Assembly: GCF_018919175.1 (NCBI RefSeq)
Contig: NZ_JAHLQL010000007.1
Span: 62,001-126,000 of the forward strand
Direction: 5' to 3'
Length of the DNA: 64,000 nt
Origin: Clostridium simiarum
GTDB taxonomy: Bacteria; Bacillota; Clostridia; Clostridiales; Clostridiaceae
Positions within the stretch are counted from its first letter, which is position 1; every line of letters begins with the position of its first letter. Under the pieces are notes generated by a model that did not search any database, was not told the DNA's origin, and was given only the letters and a program-made list of their open reading frames with translations. Positions 28,681 through 36,922 of the stretch are shown piece by piece. The position numbers and the translations under genes were made by a program.

Positions 28681-29172
28681 TCATTTATATAATCTATTGG
28701 CATCATATCTTTCATAACCTAGAAGCATGTCCTCTAAGTTTTGAAAATCATAATTTCTACTTTCTATATTCCAATTATTTGTATTTTTATTATAGGAATT
28801 GTAAGATCTATAACCCTTTGAATTATTGCTGGAATTATAAGCATTATTTTGATTTGAATTCTTATCTTTAATCTTCTTTACCCTATCTAGCAGGTCATTT
28901 GTCTTTTGAGATATAACCTTTAAAGCTACAGTATAAAGATTAGAGATACTGCCTCTTCTCTTTTTTTCTATAAGCCTTGCCTTTATTAATTCATCTAAAT
29001 ATCTTTGTATAGTTCTAACAGATTTGTTTAACCTTTCAGCTAAATACTTTTGAGATGGAAAACATTGAGTCTTTTCACTGTAGCACATGCTTTGAAGCAA
29101 GAAATAAAGCTTAAAAGCTCCCCCTGATATATTATAATTCATTATATTATTATCTATATTTGTGTAACCCAT
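28681..29172 (-). CDS. Helix-turn-helix protein (HTH_36-like)
   Basis: A 163-residue DNA-binding protein. The wHTH lies at residues 15-75: GGAFKLYFLLQSMCYSEKTQ, then FPSQKYLAERLNKSVRTIQRYLDELIKARLIEKKRRG. This resembles the HTH_36 domain in plasmid and phage replication proteins and accessory regulators. Residues 95-140 are very rich in Asn, Ser and Tyr and probably disordered. AAGGAGAG site before the ATG. It lies just outside the 67-bp repeat and radical SAM island and could be linked with its spread, but no partner shows this. Confidence 0.75.
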   Translation of the reverse strand: MGYTNIDNNIMNYNISGGAFKLYFLLQSMCYSEKTQCFPSQKYLAERLNKSVRTIQRYLDELIKARLIEKKRRGSISNLYTVALKVISQKTNDLLDRVKKIKDKNSNQNNAYNSSNNSKGYRSYNSYNKNTNNWNIESRNYDFQNLEDMLLGYERYDANRLYK

Positions 29173-29260
29173 TATAAAACTCTCCTTACTATACTTAATT
29201 AGGCTTTTGTAAAGATAAAAAATATCTTTCGCCCATTAAATATGCAAAGGTAATAAAAGT

Positions 29261-29327
29261 TTAACTAAAAATAAAAAGCCCATGGCAAATCTTCTACCAC
29301 AGACTTTTTTTATAACTCTTTATTCAA
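29261..29327. repeat. 67-bp perfect direct repeat, left copy
   Basis: Identical over 67 bases to 33361-33427, exactly 4,100 bases away. It contains a terminator-like hairpin on the minus strand (GUCUGUGGUA with UGCCAUGGGC, then U-run). The stop codon of the truncated radical SAM gene falls inside it. Confidence 0.95.
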
Positions 29328-29557
29328 ATTATATCATCACGATAAAATGGCTCCCCTCCTGTAAATAATATGTCAAAGCATCCGATAGCTCTAAGTTGAT
29401 GCAAAATGTTAAACCACTCATTCGTACTAAGTCCACTATTATTATGCTCTGGTATATAACAATGCTGACATCTCCAATTACATCTAGTTAACAACTCTAT
29501 AGTCGCATTATTTAAAATGTTGTTATCTTTAGCCAATTGATATAAGTCTACTTTCAA
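29324..29557 (-). pseudogene. Truncated radical SAM protein
   Basis: Only 77 residues. They match the first 80 of the intact radical SAM protein at 31192-32226, including CNWRCQHCYIPEHNNSGL with the CxxxCxxC cluster site and the LFTGGEPF motif. Coding stops at a TGA formed within the first bases of the 67-bp repeat, so the rest of the radical SAM barrel and the SPASM domain are missing. TTG start behind GGAGGG. It directly follows the ABC exporter gene, so the locus once had two radical SAM genes. It cannot be an active enzyme. Confidence 0.85.
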
Positions 29558-29576
29558 AATCTAAACCCTCCATTTT

Positions 29577-31208
29577 TTATGATGCTAATGTCTTAAAAGA
29601 ATTTAAATTGCAGATGGTATCATACGTACCAGTAGCTACTATTGATCCATTCTCCAACAAAATTACCTCATCAAATAAAGACAAATTGCTACTAATATCA
29701 TGAGTAACCATAATTACAGTTTTGTCAGTTTGAGGCAATTTTCTAATGATATTTTGAGTTGTAGATTTATCAACATCCGAGAATGGTTCGTCCAATAACC
29801 ATATATCTGCGTTAGATAACAATAGTCTAATGATTGAAACTATTTGTTTTTCACCTCCACTAAGCAATGTGGTATCTTTTATATCCATGATCTTATCTAA
29901 TTTCTCTTTCTTTATCTCTAGATTTTTAATATTTTCAAAACTATAATCATAGGATGAGAATACTGTTACATTATTAAGAAAATCATCTTTATATATATGG
30001 TCTATTTGGTGCATATAATAAATAATATTATCAGTATCTAATTTAGAAATCTCTATATTATCAATTCTAATTTCACCTTCATAAAATAATTTGCGTTTAG
30101 CCAAAGCCTTTAATATTGTAGATTTTCCAGATCCATTATGTCCTATTAAAGCATATTTTTTTCCCTTCTCAAAGGTAAAAGAAAAATTATTTATTTTGAA
30201 ATTATCATAATGAATATTAACATTATCAAAAACGATATTAGAATCAAAAGTGCTTTTATCTATTAAATCCTTAGAATCATTATAATTGATAATAGATAAT
30301 ACTCTTTCTTTAATATGTTTTGTTGACTTGACAGTATTAATATCAGCAATCAGACACTGGATTGGATCTAAAAAAGAACCAACATATCCTAAAGTAGCAA
30401 CAGCAGTACCAATAGTAATTTCTTTTTGAACCAATAAAAATGCAATTAATCCAAAAGATATTATATCTATTAAGTAAATAGAAAAACCATTGATTATTCC
30501 AGTAACTGTTTTTAAATGTCCAAAGGTATATCTAGAATCAGCAGTTTGTTGCAACACTCTATTATGTTTTTTTGAAATATTGTATTTGGTGTTTTGGTTT
30601 ACTAAATTAAATCCTTGAAGTAGATCTGTTATTAAACTTACATAGGTTCCAATTTTAGTAGTATAGTTTTTCCTACGTTTGGATAACTCCTTAGCTGTAA
30701 TATTTGGGAAGATAACAGTTGCCATAATTGAAGTTATTATAATTGTAATAGCTATTCTCCAATCTATTAAAACAAATAATATGACAGAATAAATAAGTAC
30801 TGTAATAATTGTTTTTATAATGGCAACTGCTGGATTTAAATAATCCATCTCTAGTTGTGTTATTTCATTTCCCTGTAAAGAGATATATTCCCCAATATCT
30901 CTACTAATAAAATCTTCATAATCACGATTTATTATTGATGAAAAAAAATCCTTTTTCAAATTAAATTCAAATTTGATATTCCCTCTCCATGTAGCAATTG
31001 TCTCTAAATAATCAAATAATAAACTTATTATAGTTGCTATAATAAATATTGGTACATAGAAAAAAACATTAAATTGTTCCTCAAGTATAATAGAATCAAA
31101 TAGCTCCTTTTGTATATATGGCAATAACGCCAATGACAAAGTAGCTATTGTACTACAGATTATTTGAATAAATAAATACTTCTTTATGCTTTTAATATAT
31201 TTCTTCAT
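29577..31208 (-). CDS. ABC exporter (fused membrane and ATPase domains)
   Basis: A 543-residue half-transporter: a six-helix exporter domain at about residues 10-300, then an ATPase domain with Walker A GHNGSGKST near 360, signature LLSGGEKQ and Walker B WLLDEPFSD. There is no N-terminal C39 peptidase, so it does not cleave a leader itself. The start is ATG at 31208 behind AAGGAG; it overlaps the radical SAM gene by 17 bases. Context suggests export of a radical-SAM-modified peptide, or self-protection. The two-subunit or homodimer state is unknown. Confidence 0.85.
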   Translation of the reverse strand: MKKYIKSIKKYLFIQIICSTIATLSLALLPYIQKELFDSIILEEQFNVFFYVPIFIIATIISLLFDYLETIATWRGNIKFEFNLKKDFFSSIINRDYEDFISRDIGEYISLQGNEITQLEMDYLNPAVAIIKTIITVLIYSVILFVLIDWRIAITIIITSIMATVIFPNITAKELSKRRKNYTTKIGTYVSLITDLLQGFNLVNQNTKYNISKKHNRVLQQTADSRYTFGHLKTVTGIINGFSIYLIDIISFGLIAFLLVQKEITIGTAVATLGYVGSFLDPIQCLIADINTVKSTKHIKERVLSIINYNDSKDLIDKSTFDSNIVFDNVNIHYDNFKINNFSFTFEKGKKYALIGHNGSGKSTILKALAKRKLFYEGEIRIDNIEISKLDTDNIIYYMHQIDHIYKDDFLNNVTVFSSYDYSFENIKNLEIKKEKLDKIMDIKDTTLLSGGEKQIVSIIRLLLSNADIWLLDEPFSDVDKSTTQNIIRKLPQTDKTVIMVTHDISSNLSLFDEVILLENGSIVATGTYDTICNLNSFKTLAS

Positions 31209-32226
31209 TACTGTATATCTCCTTATGGTAATTAAATCGCTCTTTAGCAATGTCACAAGAAATATTTGATTTGCTAAATATTGAGCCATTTTCAAAAAGT
31301 GCATTGCCTGGGCATCGAACACACGAACTCTCATACTCACAATCAACGCAATCTGGAGAACTAGACCATGTCATTTCTTGAAAGATCTTTAATATGGGTG
31401 AATTGTTCCAAATATCAGATAGGTCATTATTATATACACTTCCTGTCTTTATCAGTAAACGATTGCACGGATATATATCCCCTTTAGAATCGATATAAAT
31501 AGAATGTTTAGTGTCACTGCAAATTAAATTCTGATTATTATGTTTTCTTGTTTCAACTCCACTTAAAGTATCTACATCTTTTAAAACACTACTAAGCTGT
31601 TCTGTGGACATCCTAAAATTCAAAGGTTCTGAATTTCCATTAATTTTATTGAATATTACTGGATCTGCTTTATAGAAAAAACCATTTTTATCGCAATAAC
31701 ATTTCAAATCCCTATATGATTTATAATTGTCTTTCATTAGACTTGTTTTAATTTGCAAGGGAATATTATACTTTTTTAATAAGTTAGCGTTCATTAGTGT
31801 ACTTAATAATGATCCGTTAACACCTGTGATATAATCATGGATATTATTATCTAGTGAAAAAATGCTACAGGAAATCAATGAAATATTCAACGAAGATAAT
31901 TGTTTTATAATTTCTTCATTAAGTAAAGATATATTGGTAAATATTATTACACTAAAATGCATATCACGTGCCTTTCTTAAAATATCTAGTATATCTTTTC
32001 TAAAGAACGGCTCTCCCCCAGTAAAAACAAGTTCAAAACAGCCCATATCTCTTAATTTATAAAATAATTCAAATATAATTTCAATCTCTAATCCACTATT
32101 ATTATGCTCTGGTATGTAACAATGTCTGCATCTCCAATTACATTTAGTTAACAACTCTATTGTAGCTCTAGTTAAATCATTATTTTCCTTAGATATATTG
32201 TATATATCATCTATAGAGTTAATCAT
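31192..32226 (-). CDS. Radical SAM/SPASM peptide maturase
   Basis: A 344-residue iron-sulfur enzyme. The SAM-binding [4Fe-4S] site is C29-x3-C33-x2-C36 in TKCNWRCRHCYIPEH; GGEP follows at 70-73. The C-terminal SPASM domain has seven Cys: C236, C254, C293, C296, C302, C305 and C324, in the usual CX2CX5CX2C arrangement, binding auxiliary clusters. Such enzymes install thioether or carbon-carbon links in ribosomal peptides. It overlaps the upstream PqqD-like gene by 8 bases; that protein is the expected peptide-recognition partner. Peptide substrate not found in the window. The family is certain, the reaction is not. Confidence 0.9.
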   Translation of the reverse strand: MINSIDDIYNISKENNDLTRATIELLTKCNWRCRHCYIPEHNNSGLEIEIIFELFYKLRDMGCFELVFTGGEPFFRKDILDILRKARDMHFSVIIFTNISLLNEEIIKQLSSLNISLISCSIFSLDNNIHDYITGVNGSLLSTLMNANLLKKYNIPLQIKTSLMKDNYKSYRDLKCYCDKNGFFYKADPVIFNKINGNSEPLNFRMSTEQLSSVLKDVDTLSGVETRKHNNQNLICSDTKHSIYIDSKGDIYPCNRLLIKTGSVYNNDLSDIWNNSPILKIFQEMTWSSSPDCVDCEYESSCVRCPGNALFENGSIFSKSNISCDIAKERFNYHKEIYSNEEIY

Positions 32227-32491
32227 TTTGCATTATTACCCCCTTTTCTAATAGCTGATTATAGAAATCATGAATATCATTGTATACCATAGATTTATCA
32301 ACATTATAATCGTTACTTATTTTATCTGCTATATAGTCCGTATGATAGTTATTGGCTAAAAGAAGCCAAATATCCTTAGATACCCCGTCAAAATATATAA
32401 ATTCATTAGTAGTAATGTTTAATATATAAACTAATTCTATTGTTGGTTGTATCTGCCATGCAATATTTTTCGCTAATTTATAAGATGACAT
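32219..32491 (-). CDS. PqqD-like RiPP recognition element
   Basis: A 90-residue protein of the PqqD family (winged helix fold), which binds leader peptides and hands them to a radical SAM maturase. Visible pattern: LVYILNITTNEFIYFDGVSKDIWLLL, then DYIADKISNDYNVDKSMVYNDIHDFYNQLLEKGVI, typical for the family. The ATG at 32491 follows AGGGGGAG; the TTG one codon earlier is ignored. First gene of PqqD-radical SAM-ABC. Confidence 0.88.
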   Translation of the reverse strand: MSSYKLAKNIAWQIQPTIELVYILNITTNEFIYFDGVSKDIWLLLANNYHTDYIADKISNDYNVDKSMVYNDIHDFYNQLLEKGVIMQND

Positions 32492-32764
32492 CAAAACTCC
32501 CCCTAAAACTTGTTTTATTAATTCATATACCTCATAAATTTTATATTTTAATATTTATTTGACTTATATGAAAATAAATATAGTAAAAAGCATAACACTG
32601 TTTTTAAAAATATAAATCAGATTTCATATTCTTGATTAATGTTTTTCCTTTTTACTACGCCTCTATCATTCTTAAAGGAATACTATAAAATCAATTGTGT
32701 ATGTTTATTGTAATCAGTGTCTAATCAACCTGGTAAGATACTTCTCAACAATGCGCTTAACAGG

Positions 32765-32872
32765 TTATCGAGAATTTATTGTAAGTACTAAAACTATGGT
32801 AAATAGCAGTAATATTAACGCTACTTTCTTTTTAATAATCTTTTTACATTGCTCATATAAAGTTAAACCCAT
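32765..32872 (-). CDS. Possible small membrane peptide
   Basis: A 35-codon frame: MGLTLYEQCKKIIKKKVALI and then LLLFTIVLVLTINSR. One positively charged amphipathic stretch and one hydrophobic helix. The ribosome site is poor (TTGGAATAAC). After the TAA the same frame continues PVKRIVEKYLTRLIRH, so it may be a decayed longer gene instead. It is the only peptide-like frame upstream of the PqqD gene. Confidence 0.3.
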   Translation of the reverse strand: MGLTLYEQCKKIIKKKVALILLLFTIVLVLTINSR

Positions 32873-33069
32873 GCATTGTTATTCCAAGTTGAAAGTGTAT
32901 ATTTACATTATATGCTATTATATATAATTTTTAGAAACATTTTCCCTAGACAGTTTTATACATTATTTCTATTTTCTCAAGATATGATTATAGATGAGTT
33001 ATAATAATTTAATCACTATAAATATACATTATTAAACCAAATCAAACATTAATCTATATACTTAAGTTA

Positions 33070-33204
33070 TCAATTATTTTCCGTAAAAATTTTACCTTTG
33101 AATATATCTTTGCTTAAGTCCATATTATCCATATAACTAGCATGGTCTAAAATACTATAAAGTTCATAGCAATACCATAATGTGAGATAGTTGCATAAGT
33201 ATAT
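33070..33204 (-). pseudogene. Gene fragment, unknown
   Basis: Open stretch without an early start codon: LWYCYELYSILDHASY, then MDNMDLSKDIFKGKIFTENN and stop. The composition is protein-like. It probably is the C-terminal rest of a gene lost when the island was rearranged. Family not recognised. Confidence 0.35.
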
Positions 33205-33360
33205 TTATATTACTATGATAGTGCAAAAATGCTTGAATAATTTTACAGTTGAGTAAAATAAAAAAACATTTATGAATTATCAATATACAATTTTTTTAAG
33301 GAATTAATTTTTGATTTATAACTAACTAAGCCACAAATAAGACATTTAGAAGAAACTATA

Positions 33361-33427
33361 TTAACTAAAAATAAAAAGCCCATGGCAAATCTTCTACCAC
33401 AGACTTTTTTTATAACTCTTTATTCAA
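33361..33427. repeat. 67-bp perfect direct repeat, right copy
   Basis: Second copy of the repeat at 29261-29327. Here it lies about 160 bases downstream of the small gene at 33590-33739 and probably is that gene's natural terminator. A similar, diverged sequence (AAGTGCATGGCTCATGTC...) lies downstream of the paralogous small gene, at 42018-42056. Confidence 0.95.
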
Positions 33428-33589
33428 TTTAACTTCCTCACTTTATGAATTATTAAATTATATAAATTTTTAACAGATTTATTGCTTCTTTACTCTACAA
33501 TATATATCCATCATATAATGCTTAGTATATTAAATAATACTTAGCTATATTTATAATAAGCCCTACTATATAATACTTATAACTATTGC

Positions 33590-33739
33590 CTACATAACTA
33601 TATTACTTTGCATTGAAGTTAAAATTTCACAAGCTTCTTTTTCATAGTCCTTGTCCATTATGAATCCATCTTCTATTATTATTTCATTTTCTCTTGCATC
33701 AAATAATCTATCTATTATATTTCCTAATTTCTTTAACAT
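33590..33739 (-). CDS. Small paralogous protein 1 (49 aa)
   Basis: MLKKLGNIIDRLFDAREN is followed by an acidic stretch and ends ILTSMQSNIVM. The ATG at 33739 follows AAAGGAGTGG. A paralogue lies at 42265-42441 (MLKRLGNIIDRLFEAREE...). Both share the N-terminal amphipathic helix, a terminal S-M-Q motif, the promoter-side sequence ACTATAATTAAA(T/G)CATAAGGT and related downstream hairpins. Unknown family. A signalling or regulatory peptide is possible; it does not look like a typical RiPP precursor. The leader contains a hexanucleotide CAAAAA tract. Confidence 0.65.
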   Translation of the reverse strand: MLKKLGNIIDRLFDARENEIIIEDGFIMDKDYEKEACEILTSMQSNIVM

Positions 33740-34102
33740 TGAAACCACTCCTTTAATCTTGTTTTTGTTTTTGTTTTTGTTTGCTTTCACCTTATGATTT
33801 AATTATAGTACCTATAATGTGATTTAACCATTTCTTTAGATTACAATTATAGATTTCACCATTACAGTTTTGTAAGGATAATATCACTATTTAATATTTT
33901 GAAATTTTACCTTACCTAATACTTGAATTTACTAATGTTTTAGTAAGAAAACAAGCTTACCCTTGCAGTAAGCTTATTTTGAAATACCCTAAATACAATC
34001 TCTAATAATTATGAAATCTATATCAATGCTTATGAATGACATTAATTCTTCACTATAAAACTTAAAGTAAAAGTTTTCCTTACTAGAATTCTATCAATTA
34101 AA
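33740..34102 (-). promoter_or_regulatory. Promoter and leader of small gene 1
   Basis: ACTATAATTAAATCATAAGG near 33796-33815 matches the same block upstream of small gene 2 at about 42480-42500. ATCCTTACA further up is also shared. Between promoter and ribosome site lies a tract of about four CAAAAA units (33760-33785). Nothing else in this stretch. Confidence 0.5.
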
Positions 34103-34408
34103 TTATTCTAGTATCTTTCTTTCCTCATCATTTCTTTTAATCATAGTATTTATTTTAAATACTATTTTTCTAATACTGTCCTCGGAAAGATTAAACTTAT
34201 CTGACAACTCCATAACCTTAAAACCATCTTTATAGAGCTTATATATTTCTAAATTTCGCTTCCTAATAGCCTCACGGGTTCCGTTCATTTCCCCCCAAGC
34301 CTTTCTTCCTTCAGACTTAGGTATATATATTATCTCCCCTTGAATATAGTTTTGAAGTTCTTTTAACAGCTTTGCTGGTAATATATCCTTCCCATTCTTG
34401 TAACACAA
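34103..34408 (-). CDS. CD3324-family HTH protein
   Basis: About 101 residues. It opens KNGKDILPAKLLKELQNYIQG, EIIYIPKSEGRKAWGE, followed by RKRNLEIYKLYKDGFKVMEL, SDKFNLSEDSIRKIVF, a helix-turn-helix. This layout is that of the CD3324 family found in many clostridia; the function is unknown, presumably DNA binding. The start is taken as the TTG at 34408, nine bases after GGAGAGG, because the site lies inside the longer frame starting at 34435. Stands alone. Confidence 0.75.
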   Translation of the reverse strand: MCYKNGKDILPAKLLKELQNYIQGEIIYIPKSEGRKAWGEMNGTREAIRKRNLEIYKLYKDGFKVMELSDKFNLSEDSIRKIVFKINTMIKRNDEERKILE

Positions 34409-35096
34409 TGTTAAAATCCTCTCCTTTATTTTCAATGTTCTTTACCAAAATTTCAGAATTTTTCATTGAAAATACACCCCCCTATTAATTATTAAAATAC
34501 ACATTATAATCTGTGATTATATTAAATTTGGACATAAAAATCCCGTGGACAAGTAACCATCCACGGGATCTTAAAAAAGCAATAAAAAATACAGGATAAC
34601 CTCCTGCATAATTCCACACTTTAAATCCATTTTAATGTTTCAGATGACGGTTATTTTTACCATTTTTCGAAAGCACAACAAATAAACAGCCCTAAGTACA
34701 TAATTTAAACTTTATGGCCTCAAAATAATCAAGTTATCATATAAATTTATGTCACTTTCGAAGATATTCAATTATTTATTACTTACCTCTAAATCAAATA
34801 TTAAATGCATCATTATATAATTCCTCCTTCATCTGAATTTTCTATACAATTTAATTTTATGCTATAATACTGTTTTTGTCAATATTATCCTAATAAGTTA
34901 TATCCTTTCTAAACCTAATTTTTATACTACCACTACCTGTCCTAATGTTTTTTAAGAAATCTCATCTTTCTATCTTAAGATGGAGTAAAACCTCCATCTT
35001 AAGCAAAACTCTATTTATATTATGGTATCAACAGAAAGTTTAATTCTTTGTTTTCTACTATTTTGCCCCTAGTAACTTTTATACCCCTGAGATAGC
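34409..35096. other. Intergenic region with two hairpins
   Basis: A hairpin at 34540-34569 (ATCCCGTGGA/TCCACGGGAT) and another at 34974-35003 (CTTAAGATGGAG/CTCCATCTTAAG), the latter probably the terminator of the GNAT gene beyond. On the minus strand a strong GAAGGAGG site at about 34825 precedes a frame of only 13 codons (34772-34813, MMHLIFDLEVSNK), which looks like the start of a lost gene. Confidence 0.5.
34974..35003 (-). terminator. Terminator
   Basis: Perfect 12-base arms around AAAAC-type loop, 95 bases downstream of the GNAT gene at 35097-35921. No long U-run follows. Confidence 0.5.
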
Positions 35097-35921
35097 TCAC
35101 TTATTCTCTTTGGCCATATTAATTTGGCCTCTTCCTTCTTTCTTCCTATACCCAAACTTCTCGTATAACCTTATTCCATTGCAATTTTCTATGTCACAAG
35201 CTAAAAAACTTCGCTTTGCACCATGTTCCTCTCCCCACTTAAAAGCTTTATTAATAAGAGCATATCCTATGCCCTTACCCTGCCACCTTGGCATTACCCC
35301 TATCTCCCTTAACCATAACACTGGACCTTTTTCACTATAAAACCCATATATATTTAAGCAACATACCCCAATAATTTCGCTGTTTTCTTCTGCAACAAGT
35401 ACGCAAGAATTTTCATCCTCATTCCACTCTTTAACCCACTCATCACTTTCGCCCGTAAATTCTCTAGAATATCCTTCACAAGATTGAAGTACCTTTGCTG
35501 CACTATGAAACTCATCAGCATTTAAAAGTCTAACTGATTCAAAAGGAGATGCTGGCACTTTTATGCTTTGTAAATTATCTACCCAGTAATCAGTCCATTC
35601 ACTAACCACCCTAAATCCTAAATCTTCCATTCCTTCAATAAAATCTTCAGGAATAAATTCTATAAAAAGTCTATTTTGTTTAATATTTTTATTACTTATA
35701 ATGTTAATAACTTTATTAAAACCATGAAAAAAGCTCTCTTTTGTTTGAGCTCCCCAATAGATTATTACTTCCTTAAAGGTTTCTTTAATAATAAATACTG
35801 CATCCGCTATTTCTACTATATTTTCTTCATGAATATCCCCTATATCTTCTAAGTCCTTATACATAACTGAATTATATTTATAACTTTGTGCTTTATTAAA
35901 TACTTTCTCCACTCTTCTCAC
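35097..35921 (-). CDS. GNAT N-acetyltransferase (two-part)
   Basis: A 274-residue protein. The C-terminal half (about 130-270) is a GNAT domain with the acetyl-CoA loop MPRWQGKGIGYALINKAF and the end motif ENCNGIRLYEKFGYRKKEGR. The N-terminal half is a diverged, possibly second GNAT-like domain without the loop. Acceptor unknown. Start could be the GTG at 35921 or the GTG three codons later (35912), which has better spacing from GGAG. It belongs to a cluster of three GNAT genes on this strand. Confidence 0.82.
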   Translation of the reverse strand: MRRVEKVFNKAQSYKYNSVMYKDLEDIGDIHEENIVEIADAVFIIKETFKEVIIYWGAQTKESFFHGFNKVINIISNKNIKQNRLFIEFIPEDFIEGMEDLGFRVVSEWTDYWVDNLQSIKVPASPFESVRLLNADEFHSAAKVLQSCEGYSREFTGESDEWVKEWNEDENSCVLVAEENSEIIGVCCLNIYGFYSEKGPVLWLREIGVMPRWQGKGIGYALINKAFKWGEEHGAKRSFLACDIENCNGIRLYEKFGYRKKEGRGQINMAKENK

Positions 35922-36041
35922 TCCATCTCAATAAATTATTAAATACTGTCCTGTGCCATCTATATCATTAGTCTGCCTATGCTTTAAAACAGTGTTGATA
36001 TTGCAACACTGTTTAATTGAGCAAGAACTCTTTCTATATAC

Positions 36042-36581
36042 TTAACACTTAAAGTCATTCCAATTTACTGAAGTAGTTTTTCCATTTTGCCAATCCTCTT
36101 TTGTAATGCCATAGCCAATTGCATCATATGGTTTCCCATCTTGACCCACCCATGCTTTTCGATAGTGTGCTTCTTTAGCAAAACCACACTTATGGAATAC
36201 GCACCTCATAGCATAATTATCCTGCCTTGTATTACCTTCTATCCTATCCTTATCAGAGTAATTATTAAATATATAATCAGTAAGCCAATTTATAGCACTT
36301 GTCCCAATCCCCATACCTTTGTACTTGCGTAAAATTCTTATATCAAACAATGGTGTACCATCTTGTAAATCATAAATTCTCATCATTCCCACTTTTGTAT
36401 CCTGATCTAAAATAATCCAAAATGTTTTGCAGTCATCCCCAGTATAATACTGGTTTTCATAACTTGCTCTAATCCTTTCTGGATTTAAGTTGGGTGTTCC
36501 ATAAAACTCCCAAGTATCTGATGTTAAAAACTCTACAAGAATATCAATTTCATCTTTAAATTCTTTAAACCCTATCTTCAT
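36042..36581 (-). CDS. GNAT N-acetyltransferase
   Basis: A 179-residue acetyltransferase. Acetyl-CoA loop LRKYKGMGIGTSAINWL near residue 110, then EGNTRQDNYAMRCVFHKCGFAKEAHYRKAW, the RimJ/RimL-like substrate-side pattern. The start is the ATG behind GAGGGGG; the frame runs six codons further up but includes that site. Acceptor unknown. Separate from the next GNAT gene by 120 bases. Confidence 0.85.
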   Translation of the reverse strand: MKIGFKEFKDEIDILVEFLTSDTWEFYGTPNLNPERIRASYENQYYTGDDCKTFWIILDQDTKVGMMRIYDLQDGTPLFDIRILRKYKGMGIGTSAINWLTDYIFNNYSDKDRIEGNTRQDNYAMRCVFHKCGFAKEAHYRKAWVGQDGKPYDAIGYGITKEDWQNGKTTSVNWNDFKC

Positions 36582-36922
36582 TATTTTATTCCCCCTCATA
36601 ACCCTCTTAAATATTTTTCAATTATATATCAAATTACAGATTATCTATATGATAATTATAATATTAATTTCTACATTTCTAGGGTGATCCTATAAAATAA
36701 TATGAGAGGGCTATGCCCTCTCACTTCTTATAGTCATCCATTAACCCTTATTAGGCTAATAGACACCTCCACTTTTTATTCAAAACGATCATCCCCTTTC
36801 CATTTATTTAACCGGTCAACTATATTATTTCATATAAGGTATATATTCTCAATGGAAAGAATTTTTATAATTGTTTTTTCTTGATATCTTTAATACGAAG
36901 CTCTATTTTTCTTTAATAAGCA
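36582..36922. other. Intergenic region with terminator
   Basis: The hairpin at 36704-36722 (GAGAGGGC/GCCCTCTC) lies 200 bases downstream of the DUF4003 gene. The rest shows nothing beyond a likely promoter for the GNAT gene. Confidence 0.5.

Larger units (their letters stand above)
32492..33589. other. Upstream part of the island, no clear gene
   Basis: About 1.1 kb. The minus strand shows a possible 35-residue membrane peptide (32765-32872), an open gene fragment (33070-33204) and then the right 67-bp repeat at 33361-33427. No precursor peptide with a convincing ribosome site and leader/core look was found on either strand. Confidence 0.6.

Noticed and set aside
28681..29172. Prophage or plasmid replication module
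   Set aside because: The HTH_36-like protein stands alone. No integrase, terminase or replication genes are near, so no prophage is claimed.
32697..32927. 76-codon frame on the plus strand in the island
   Set aside because: No ribosome site, and it is antisense to the candidate membrane peptide. Considered as precursor and dropped.
33590..33739. Small peptide as precursor of the radical SAM system
   Set aside because: Its paralogue at 42265-42441 has no maturase nearby. The shared residues lie at the N-terminus, and the gene lies outside the direct repeats.
34772..34813. 13-codon peptide behind a very good ribosome site
   Set aside because: Too short to call and without a shared copy elsewhere. 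Noted in the intergenic entry as a probable remnant.
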